Shown: positions 5,063-10,669 of the stretch, piece by piece
Numbering within the stretch: the first letter of the stretch is position 1
Layout: each line of letters starts with the position of its first letter
Position numbers and translations under genes: made by a program
Source: Clostridiales bacterium
GTDB taxonomy: Bacteria; Bacillota; Clostridia; UBA8921
Assembly: GCA_003535395.1 (NCBI GenBank)
Contig: DOHE01000176.1
Location: 1-10,669 of the forward strand
Direction of reading: 5' to 3'
Length of the DNA: 10,669 nucleotides
Notes under the pieces: generated by a model
Databases searched by the model: none
The model's input: the letters and a program-made list of their open reading frames with translations, nothing else
What the model was told of the DNA's origin: nothing

Positions 5063-6271
5063 TTGTTGCTGGAACATTTGTGGCTGATTCTTTTGTTTGT
5101 ATTCTCCATGTGCCTGCCGGCTTTTATGATTTCAGCCGAAAAGATATTTACGGCCATAAGCAGTGTCCGGCTGCAGCAAATGATTGAGGATAGGACCAAA
5201 CGGACGGAAGCGGTAGTGGAAATGCTTTTTGGTGGGATTCGGATCAGCAAAAATATTGGATTTATCACAGCAACGATCATTATCACCTTTATTGCAGCAG
5301 CGAATCTGGGAGTTGGGATTGCTGCATTTGCCGTTGCGGCTGTTGTCATGGTTTTTCTGATCGTTGTTTTCGAAGAATTCCTTCCGCGAATGATCGTGTT
5401 GAAAGACCCGGAAAAGGCAGCAACCCGACTATTAGCAGGAATTGGCCTGATGATTCGTGTGACATATCCGATTAAGATCATATTTGGTTCTATTGGAGAT
5501 ATCCGGTCCGGGCGGCGCAGGCGAGCATGTATACTGCCCCGGCAAGTGCAGAATGAAAAAGAAGCAGAAAACACAGAGACAAACGAGAGACGAATGATCC
5601 AAAATGTCTTTCATTTTGGAGATATGCAGGTGAAAGATGCCATGGTTCCCCGGACAGATATTGTGGCTGTGGATATGCACTCCTCATACGACAATATCCT
5701 GGAGGTTTTTAAGAACGAAAAGTATTCCAGAATGCCTGTTTACAAAAATACTATTGATAATATCGTAGGCATCCTTCACGTGAAGGATATCTTCTTTTTT
5801 GATGAACAAAAGGAGCGTTTTGATATTGTCAAAAGCTTGCGAAAAGCACATTACACCTTTGAAAGCAAACGCATTGCTGAGTTGCTGGAAGAGATGCGAA
5901 AAAAGAGAATTCAGATGGTGGTGGTGGCAGATGAATACGGAGGAACTGCCGGCATCATTACCATGCAGGACATTATTGAGGAGATATTTGGTGACATTGG
6001 AGATGAGTATGATGAAGATGCTGTTGAGATTACTAGTATCGGTGAAGGTGAATACATAGTAGATGGCTTGACCAGACTGGGTGCTCTCAATGAGGCTCTT
6101 GGGACGGATCTTGAATCGGAGCATTATGAGACCATTGGCGGGTTCGTTACCGGTATTATCGGAAATTTTCCCAAAAAAGGTGAAGTCGTGGATTATAATG
6201 GATTGCAGGTTACTGTACTGGATGTATACAGGACCAGGATCAAACGCCTGCGGATCAAGACCAAAGTGTAA
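5063..6271 (+). CDS. Divergent DUF21-CBS-CorC paralogue
   Basis: This protein of about 402 residues lies 27 nt after its paralogue and is surely in the same operon. The start TTG 5063 follows caggag (5047-5052) by 10 nt; GTG 5054 is only 1 nt from that site. The CBS pair (about residues 186-305, with VPRTDIVAVD and DEYGGTAGIITMQDI) and the CorC_HlyC domain (about 315-395) are well kept. The membrane domain is shortened and altered: the NAFFAASE motif becomes PAFMISAEK (19-27), GELVPKR becomes EEFLPR (104-109), and the EEEIRIMVDAG connector is replaced by GRRRRAC and a polar stretch. It may form a heteromer with the first protein as a regulatory subunit, or transport something else. The function is inferred from the family only. 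Confidence 0.85.
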   Translation: MLLEHLWLILLFVFSMCLPAFMISAEKIFTAISSVRLQQMIEDRTKRTEAVVEMLFGGIRISKNIGFITATIIITFIAAANLGVGIAAFAVAAVVMVFLIVVFEEFLPRMIVLKDPEKAATRLLAGIGLMIRVTYPIKIIFGSIGDIRSGRRRRACILPRQVQNEKEAENTETNERRMIQNVFHFGDMQVKDAMVPRTDIVAVDMHSSYDNILEVFKNEKYSRMPVYKNTIDNIVGILHVKDIFFFDEQKERFDIVKSLRKAHYTFESKRIAELLEEMRKKRIQMVVVADEYGGTAGIITMQDIIEEIFGDIGDEYDEDAVEITSIGEGEYIVDGLTRLGALNEALGTDLESEHYETIGGFVTGIIGNFPKKGEVVDYNGLQVTVLDVYRTRIKRLRIKTKV

Positions 6272-6304
6272 TGTCCGGTCAAAAGAAGATATGCGTCTGC
6301 GTCC

Positions 6305-6334
6305 CTTATTGAATAAGCGTCCTCATTCAATAAG
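6305..6334. repeat. Perfect 10-bp inverted repeat abutting a promoter
   Basis: CTTATTGAAT (6305-6314) and ATTCAATAAG (6325-6334) are perfect reverse complements around a 10-nt spacer. The right arm ends one base before the -35 hexamer. There is no U-run on either strand, so an operator is more likely than a terminator, although an RNA hairpin at the end of the CorC-like operon is possible. Confidence 0.7.
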
Positions 6335-6363
6335 TTGACGGTACAGGCATCTTCATTTATAAT
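6335..6363 (+). promoter_or_regulatory. Strong sigma-70/SigA-type promoter of the galE-mscL-dgt operon
   Basis: TTGACG (6335-6340), a 17-nt spacer and a perfect TATAAT (6358-6363) form one of the best promoters in the window. Transcription would start near 6370, about 40 nt before the first gene. Confidence 0.75.
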
Positions 6364-6411
6364 CATACTGTCAGCCAGACCCAATTTTTTCGATGGAAGG
6401 TGCCTGATCCA

Positions 6412-7194
6412 GTGAAAGCCATTTTATTGGCAGCCGGTTATGCGACCCGCCTGCATCCCTTAACTCTCAACAAACCCAAAGGTCTTCTTCCTGTCGCGGG
6501 ACGCCCCATCATGGATTACATTGCCGATGAGATCGATACCCTGGAAGAAGTGGATGAGATCATTATTATCAGCAATCATCGATTCATAAATGAGTTTGAA
6601 CAGTGGGCCGATCGCAGAAGGCCAGAGACCCGGAAAAGGATCACTTTACTGGATGACGGGTCCACGGACGACAGCAATAAACTCGGAGCCATCGGAGATC
6701 TGGCATTTTGCATCGATAAACTGCAGATTGACGATGAAGCTGTCATCATTGCTTCGGATAATTTTTTTACATACAGGCTCAAAGATGCTTTTGATTACTA
6801 CCGGTTACAGGGCAGGGACACTGTTCTGGCGAAAAAGATAAGCAATAGGGACGAACTTAGCCGGATGGCTGTGGCCATAATCGACGAAAACAATGTTATA
6901 CGTCAGCTGGAAGAAAAACCAAAGCAGCCAGTTTCAGATCTTGGGATCTATGCCACTTATTTTTATCGGAAAGACACACTCCGACTGATCCGAAAATATC
7001 TTGCAGACGGGAACAAACCGGATGCTCCCGGTTATTTTGTCGCATGGCTGTATCAGCGGAAGGATGTTATGGTGTATATTTTTGACGGAGAATGCTACGA
7101 TATCGGTACGCCGGAAGCATACAGAGATGTGGATCGCTGGGCTTCCGGTCATTTTGCGGACAAAGCTCCGTCCAAGGAGGATGAGCAGAAGTGA
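6412..7194 (+). CDS. Sugar-phosphate nucleotidyltransferase
   Basis: This 260-residue enzyme of the NTP_transferase family joins a sugar-1-phosphate to a nucleotide, releasing pyrophosphate. The N-terminal signature MKAILLAAGYATRLHPLT (1-18) with KPKGLLPVAGRP (21-32) is the nucleotide-binding loop. ASDNFF near residue 118 holds the probable metal aspartate. EEKPKQP and the DIGTPEAY segment near the C-terminus are also typical. The start GTG 6412 gives the usual MKAI beginning and follows ggaaggtg (6395-6402) by 9 nt; GTG 6400 lies within that site. The exact sugar and nucleotide cannot be told. The length suits short dTDP- or UDP-sugar pyrophosphorylases. GTGA overlap with galE suggests a joint role in making activated hexoses for cell-surface polymers. 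Confidence 0.82.
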   Translation: MKAILLAAGYATRLHPLTLNKPKGLLPVAGRPIMDYIADEIDTLEEVDEIIIISNHRFINEFEQWADRRRPETRKRITLLDDGSTDDSNKLGAIGDLAFCIDKLQIDDEAVIIASDNFFTYRLKDAFDYYRLQGRDTVLAKKISNRDELSRMAVAIIDENNVIRQLEEKPKQPVSDLGIYATYFYRKDTLRLIRKYLADGNKPDAPGYFVAWLYQRKDVMVYIFDGECYDIGTPEAYRDVDRWASGHFADKAPSKEDEQK

Positions 7195-8219
7195 ATGTGC
7201 TTGTTACCGGCGGTACCGGTTATATCGGCAGCCATACCTGCGTGGAATTGATCCAGGCCGGCATGAACGTATTCGTGCTGGACAACCTGAGCAACAGCAG
7301 TTCCCTGGTCCTCAACAGGATCAATGAGATCACAGGCGTAAACCCGGATTTTGTGCAGCTGGATCTGCTGGATGAAACAGGGTTGGACCAATACTTTTCA
7401 AAAAACCGGTTTGATGCGGTCATCCATTTTGCCGGGTTAAAAGCCGTCGGGGAATCAGTCAAAGTTCCCTTGCGGTATTATCATAATAATGTGACCGGCA
7501 CGCTGATCTTATTGCAGATCATGCAAAAATACGAATTAAAGCGCATTGTGTTCAGTTCTTCTGCAACTGTGTACGGGATGCCGGACAAAATGCCCATATC
7601 CGAGGATTTCCCGCTGGGAGCGATCAATCCATATGGAAGAACGAAGCTCATGATCGAGGATATCCTGCGCGATCTGTACCAGTCGGATCCGGGATGGGGG
7701 ATATCGCTGCTTCGCTATTTCAATCCGGTTGGCGCCCATCCCAGCGGACGTATGGGAGAGGATCCCAGCGGGATCCCCAATAACCTGATGCCTTATATCA
7801 GCCAGGTAGCCGTAGGCAGAAGAGAAAAACTCACTGTATACGGAAACGATTATCCAACTTTGGACGGGACCGGGATCCGGGACTATATCCATGTCACAGA
7901 CCTTGCCCGTGGACATGTCACCGCACTGAAAAAAGTACTTGGAGGATCCGGGGTGGAAGCTTACAATCTGGGGACCGGGAAAGGTTATAGTGTACTTGAG
8001 ATCATCCGTGCTTTTGAAAAAGCTTCCGGAGTTGTGATCCCATATACCATTTCAGAGCGGAGACCCGGAGATGCCGCTGTCTGTTACTCGGATCCATCCA
8101 GGGCATGGCGGGAATTGAGCTGGAAAGCAGAACGCGGGATCGAAGAGATGTGTGCGGATACCTGGCGCTGGCAGGTGAACAACCCATGCGGGTACGTTTC
8201 TGCTGAAAATACAATTTAA
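7191..8219 (+). CDS. galE: UDP-glucose 4-epimerase
   Basis: This 342-residue short-chain dehydrogenase-type enzyme interconverts UDP-glucose and UDP-galactose through bound NAD. The Rossmann motif GGTGYIGSHT is at residues 7-16. The catalytic set is visible: the SSSATVYG strand at 122-129, with S124 in the position of the catalytic serine, and Y148 and K152 of the YxxxK pair within NPYGRTK. LLRYFNPVGAHPSG is the family signature for the substrate region. Length and motif positions agree with the E. coli enzyme to within a residue. The GTG start is preceded by aaggagg (7174-7180) and overlaps the upstream stop. It probably feeds galactose or related sugars into surface polysaccharide. UDP-GlcNAc activity cannot be excluded from the sequence. 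Confidence 0.95.
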   Translation: MNVLVTGGTGYIGSHTCVELIQAGMNVFVLDNLSNSSSLVLNRINEITGVNPDFVQLDLLDETGLDQYFSKNRFDAVIHFAGLKAVGESVKVPLRYYHNNVTGTLILLQIMQKYELKRIVFSSSATVYGMPDKMPISEDFPLGAINPYGRTKLMIEDILRDLYQSDPGWGISLLRYFNPVGAHPSGRMGEDPSGIPNNLMPYISQVAVGRREKLTVYGNDYPTLDGTGIRDYIHVTDLARGHVTALKKVLGGSGVEAYNLGTGKGYSVLEIIRAFEKASGVVIPYTISERRPGDAAVCYSDPSRAWRELSWKAERGIEEMCADTWRWQVNNPCGYVSAENTI

Positions 8220-8231
8220 AGAGGGATCGGT

Positions 8232-8693
8232 ATGTTCAGGAAATTCAGCAAGGAATTCAAAGAATTTGCCATGAAAGGGAATGTGCTGGATCTGGCCGTA
8301 GGTGTCATCATTGGCGGTGCTTTTGGTAAAATAGTCACTTCCCTGGTGCAGGACATCATCATGCCCATTATCGGGACTTTCACAGCAGGTCTGGATTTCA
8401 AGGACATGAAGATCCTGCTGAAATCTGCGGTCACGGAAGGGGAAAAGATCATCAAGCCCCAGGTGACCTTGAATTATGGCAGCTTCATCCAAACGGTCGT
8501 CGACTTTTTGATCATCGCATTTTCCATCTTTATTTTTATCAAGATGATCAATAAGGCCAGAAAAAAATTCGAGCATGATACGGCCGTGGATAATACAGCC
8601 GTGGATAATGCAGCCACACCCCCCGTTGAAGCAAAACCTACGGAACTGGATTTGCTGACGGAGATAAGGGATATTCTGAAACATCATGAATGA
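8232..8693 (+). CDS. mscL: Large-conductance mechanosensitive channel MscL
   Basis: This 153-residue channel opens under membrane tension to release solutes during osmotic downshock. It has the N-terminal amphipathic helix ([11 protein letters not shown]), the first pore helix with [20 protein letters not shown] (14-33), the IIMPIIG segment, a periplasmic loop, a second membrane helix near residues 87-108 and a C-terminal bundle helix ([16 protein letters not shown]). The loop keeps [17 protein letters not shown], a family hallmark. The linker before the last helix is lengthened by a TAVDN duplication. The gene begins 12 nt after galE with an agaggga site and overlaps the following regulator gene by 8 nt, so it is co-transcribed with both. 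Confidence 0.96.
   Translation: MFRKFSKEFKEFAMKGNVLDLAVGVIIGGAFGKIVTSLVQDIIMPIIGTFTAGLDFKDMKILLKSAVTEGEKIIKPQVTLNYGSFIQTVVDFLIIAFSIFIFIKMINKARKKFEHDTAVDNTAVDNAATPPVEAKPTELDLLTEIRDILKHHE
8580..8609 (+). repeat. 15-bp tandem repeat inside mscL
   Basis: Two 15-nt units (acggccgtggataat and acagccgtggataat, one difference) encode TAVDN twice in the linker between the second membrane helix and the C-terminal helix of MscL. The repeat is in frame, so copy-number change would only alter linker length. Confidence 0.8.
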
Positions 8694-9381
8694 AAATATG
8701 CTGCAAAGCCAGATCGGGGAGTTGAAAAACGCATTCCCGTTCATACAGGATATGGATCCGGATCAGCTTGAATCGCTGTTTCAGGCTTCCAAGATTTCCG
8801 ATGTGGAGGCCGGGACGCCCATCATCAACAGCGGGAAGGAATGTCCGGGCCTGGCTTTGATTTTGCGTGGGTGCGTAAAGGTTTCGAGAATTTCAAACGA
8901 GGGCCGGGAAATCACCATTTACCGGGTAAAAAAGGGAGAAACCTGTATCCTTTCAGCTGTCTGCATGCTGGGGGCCGGGTTTTCCAATTATCCGGTCACC
9001 GTAACGACCGAGCAGGACAGCCGGATGATGCTCATCTCCACTTCCTATATCCGAAAAGCAGTGACGGACAATTCCCCGCTATGGAAATATATTCTCACTT
9101 CCATTGCTGACCGGTTGTATCAGGCAATCGATGTAGTTGACAAGGTAGCCTTTCAATCCGTTGAAAAGCGCCTGGCTCAGATTCTTCTGGAATTTGGAGG
9201 AGAAGGGCGCCACTCGGTTTATGCTACCCATGAAATGCTTGCCAGAGAACTTGGCACAGCCCGGGAGGTGATCAGCAGACAATTGAAGGAATTTGAACGG
9301 CAAAAATTGATACAATTGAAGCGGGGGATCATTACGATCCTTCAAACAGATGCTTTGAAAAATTTGTATGAAACCAGGTGA
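8686..9381 (+). CDS. Crp/Fnr-family transcription regulator
   Basis: This 231-residue regulator has an N-terminal cyclic-nucleotide-type beta-barrel (about 18-115), a long dimer helix (about 120-150) and a winged helix-turn-helix (helices near 181-203, [14 protein letters not shown] as recognition helix). The phosphate-binding cassette region reads [13 protein letters not shown] and lacks the arginine-serine pair that binds cAMP in Crp. Four cysteines (53, 63, 87, 93) all lie in the sensor domain. Their layout differs from the FNR N-terminal cluster, so redox or haem sensing is only a possibility. The recognition helix has R193, E194, S197 and R198, mixing Crp-like and Fnr-like contacts. The start ATG 8686 overlaps mscL by 8 nt and has only a distant aaggg site; ATG 8698 is the alternative. 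Targets are unknown. Confidence 0.88.
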   Translation: MNENMLQSQIGELKNAFPFIQDMDPDQLESLFQASKISDVEAGTPIINSGKECPGLALILRGCVKVSRISNEGREITIYRVKKGETCILSAVCMLGAGFSNYPVTVTTEQDSRMMLISTSYIRKAVTDNSPLWKYILTSIADRLYQAIDVVDKVAFQSVEKRLAQILLEFGGEGRHSVYATHEMLARELGTAREVISRQLKEFERQKLIQLKRGIITILQTDALKNLYETR

Positions 9382-9387
9382 TTTCGT

Positions 9388-10332
9388 ATGATGAAGCGCA
9401 ACAGGAGCAATCAGGGTGCAATATCACCGATGGCGGCACTGGTTCTGGTCCTGATCTTGCTTGGGATCGTCTGGGCTGCCGGAAATTTGTTTCCGGTCAA
9501 GCAGGATTCCACTCTGTTCCCTTTTGGGATGTTTACCGGGAATCTGGAAAAACAAACCGTTGACCAGGAACAGATCCGGTCTCTGGATGGATGTGATTCC
9601 ATTCAAATCATATCCACCGGCACAAATGTAGTTGCATCCGTGTCCGATTCACCTGAATTGAAAGCCCGGTTCCACGGGACCTTTCGTTCGATTGTTTCCG
9701 GGAATGAACCTGTTTTGGAAATAAGTATCGTCCAGCAGAAAATGATCATTGAAGTAAAAAAAATGAACGGGATTCTGGCACTGTTCGATCAAAACACACA
9801 GCTGGACATCTGTATTCCTTCCTCCTTTACAGGAGATACAGAAATAGGTACGGTGTCCGGCAGCATCGATGCGGATATCCTTACGGCGCGACAACTGAAA
9901 ATGCATACTGTTTCAGGAAAAATCCGGGTCAAGTCTCTGAAAGTCAAAAATGATATCAAATGCACCTCTGTATCAGGCTCGATATCTCTGGAAGCTGTAT
10001 CCGGAAACCATGTTTCTGTTCAAACCACTTCCGGGAGCATCCAGGTCTTGAGTCTTCAGGTGATGGGAACAGATATCCGTTCCGTATCCGGGAATATCCA
10101 TGTGGTCCTTCCGTCTGCATCGGGATTTAAGCTTCAGGCGACCAGTCTTTCCGGAAGAATCGATTGTGATTTTGATCTTGCCGACAAAATTGCAGAACGG
10201 GGAAGACTGGATGGCAAAACTGGAGATGGGAATATTCTCATAAAATTGAACACAATATCCGGCAACATCCGGGTTAACAAGGAAACTTTCTCTGAAAAAG
10301 CGGATCCAATACGAGAAGAGGGAAGCATATGA
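9388..10332 (+). CDS. Membrane-anchored DUF4097-type beta-solenoid protein
   Basis: This 314-residue protein has a short basic N-terminus, one membrane helix (about residues 12-31) and a large domain, probably outside the membrane, of the DUF4097/LiaG-like kind. From residue 150 on, a short motif of the form (T/S)-(V/T/L/I)-S-G-x-I recurs seven times. The SG pairs begin at residues 157, 176, 196, 215, 234, 255 and 291, mostly 19-21 apart, as expected for rungs of a beta-helix. No catalytic motif is seen. Relatives often sit beside envelope-stress regulators, but their role is not settled. The ATG follows aggtga (9376-9381) by 6 nt, with 6 nt to the preceding regulator stop, and the end overlaps dgt by 4 nt. 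A link to the adjacent Crp-type regulator is plausible but unproven. Confidence 0.8.
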   Translation: MMKRNRSNQGAISPMAALVLVLILLGIVWAAGNLFPVKQDSTLFPFGMFTGNLEKQTVDQEQIRSLDGCDSIQIISTGTNVVASVSDSPELKARFHGTFRSIVSGNEPVLEISIVQQKMIIEVKKMNGILALFDQNTQLDICIPSSFTGDTEIGTVSGSIDADILTARQLKMHTVSGKIRVKSLKVKNDIKCTSVSGSISLEAVSGNHVSVQTTSGSIQVLSLQVMGTDIRSVSGNIHVVLPSASGFKLQATSLSGRIDCDFDLADKIAERGRLDGKTGDGNILIKLNTISGNIRVNKETFSEKADPIREEGSI

Positions 10333-10669
10333 ACCTGCGGGAAGAAACGGAAATCCTGGAGAAAAGAATATTATCCCCCCTTGCAGCTTTCAGTTCTAAA
10401 TCCGCAGGAAGAAACCACGAAGAAGAAAAATGCAGGATCCGTACCGATTTTCAACGTGACCGGGACCGGATCATTTATTCAAAATCCTTTCGCCGATTGA
10501 AACATAAAACACAGGTTTTTATCTCTCCGGAAGGGGATCATTACCGTACACGTCTCACCCATACCCTGGAGGTATCCCAGATCGCACGCACGATCGCCCG
10601 ATCCTTAAGACTCAACGAGGATCTGGCCGAGGCGACAGCTCTGGGTCATGACCTGGGTCATACTCCCTT
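10329..10669 (+). CDS. dgt: dGTP triphosphohydrolase, N-terminal part (runs off the window)
   Basis: The 113 complete visible codons match the N-terminus of bacterial dGTPases of the HD superfamily, which cleave dNTPs to the nucleoside and triphosphate. Diagnostic segments are the [21 protein letters not shown] stretch near residues 43-63 (DR, SFRRL and KTQVF are the key parts), [19 protein letters not shown] around residues 73-91 with the first metal histidine, and the HD motif in [11 protein letters not shown] at the window end. The ATG overlaps the upstream stop (ATGA) and follows agaggga (10316-10322). In many Clostridia this gene precedes dnaG and rpoD; that would be the expectation beyond the window. 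The protein is cytoplasmic. The rest of the gene is not visible. Confidence 0.92.
   Translation, partial: MNLREETEILEKRILSPLAAFSSKSAGRNHEEEKCRIRTDFQRDRDRIIYSKSFRRLKHKTQVFISPEGDHYRTRLTHTLEVSQIARTIARSLRLNEDLAEATALGHDLGHTP

Noticed and set aside
4861..5574. Minus-strand ORF of 237 codons across the junction of the CorC-like genes
   Set aside because: It is antisense to two well-supported genes and to conserved domains; low-complexity composition (many Ile, Ser, Arg) fits a shadow frame.
6305..6334. Inverted repeat as an intrinsic terminator of the CorC-like operon
   Set aside because: The stem is AT-rich and no U-run follows on either strand.
8052..8744. Minus-strand ORF of 230 codons opposite galE end and mscL
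   Set aside because: It covers three clear plus-strand genes and shows no family features.
1..10669. High frequency of GATC and GGATCC-like words
   Set aside because: Most fall in coding sequence as Asp/Ile/Gly-Ser codon pairs and seem to reflect ATC codon preference; no clustering suggesting an origin or methylation-controlled site was seen.

Overview
The window looks like a chromosomal segment of an anaerobic Firmicute, most likely a clostridium-like member of Clostridia. This is inferred from strong Shine-Dalgarno sequences, many GTG/TTG starts, a NifX-like protein with two ferredoxin-bearing MinD-type ATPases (a set typical of anaerobes), tandem CorC/HlyC-type membrane proteins, and a Crp-family regulator beside dgt. 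All recognised genes lie on the + strand. Nothing suggests an insertion sequence, phage, tRNA, rRNA or CRISPR array.

Region A (1-1155) holds the 3' end of an unidentified gene and two small overlapping genes for the halves of a split DUF318/ArsP_1-type permease. The first half seems to start at a rare ATT codon. Region B (1156-3387) is a 158-nt control region with tandem repeats, a strong sigma-70-type promoter and overlapping inverted repeats. It is followed by a tightly coupled three-gene operon: a NifX/NifB-like cluster-binding protein and two MinD/Mrp-type ATPases, each with two inserted [4Fe-4S] motifs. The layout resembles part of the orange-protein (ORP) clusters of Desulfovibrio.

Region C (3388-6271) begins with repeats and a near-consensus promoter. 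Next comes a leader of about 170 nt with a well-translated-looking 32-codon ORF whose stop codon lies inside the 5' arm of a strong intrinsic terminator. The terminator sits directly before two tandem DUF21-CBS-CorC genes (MpfA/CorC-type, a family linked to Mg2+ export). The leader peptide starts with an acidic, proline-containing stretch and continues very basic, much like the composition of the enterobacterial MgtL peptide. A Mg2+-responsive, ribosome-controlled attenuator is therefore plausible, and it is the most interesting signal in the window.

Region D (6272-10669) starts with a perfect 10-bp inverted repeat abutting a TTGACG-N17-TATAAT promoter. Six closely packed genes follow: a sugar-nucleotide nucleotidyltransferase, galE, mscL, a Crp/Fnr-family regulator with four cysteines and no cAMP signature, a membrane-anchored DUF4097-type beta-solenoid protein, and the 5' part of dgt (dGTPase), which runs off the window. 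Envelope precursor synthesis, osmotic protection, regulation and nucleotide metabolism are thus apparently co-transcribed.
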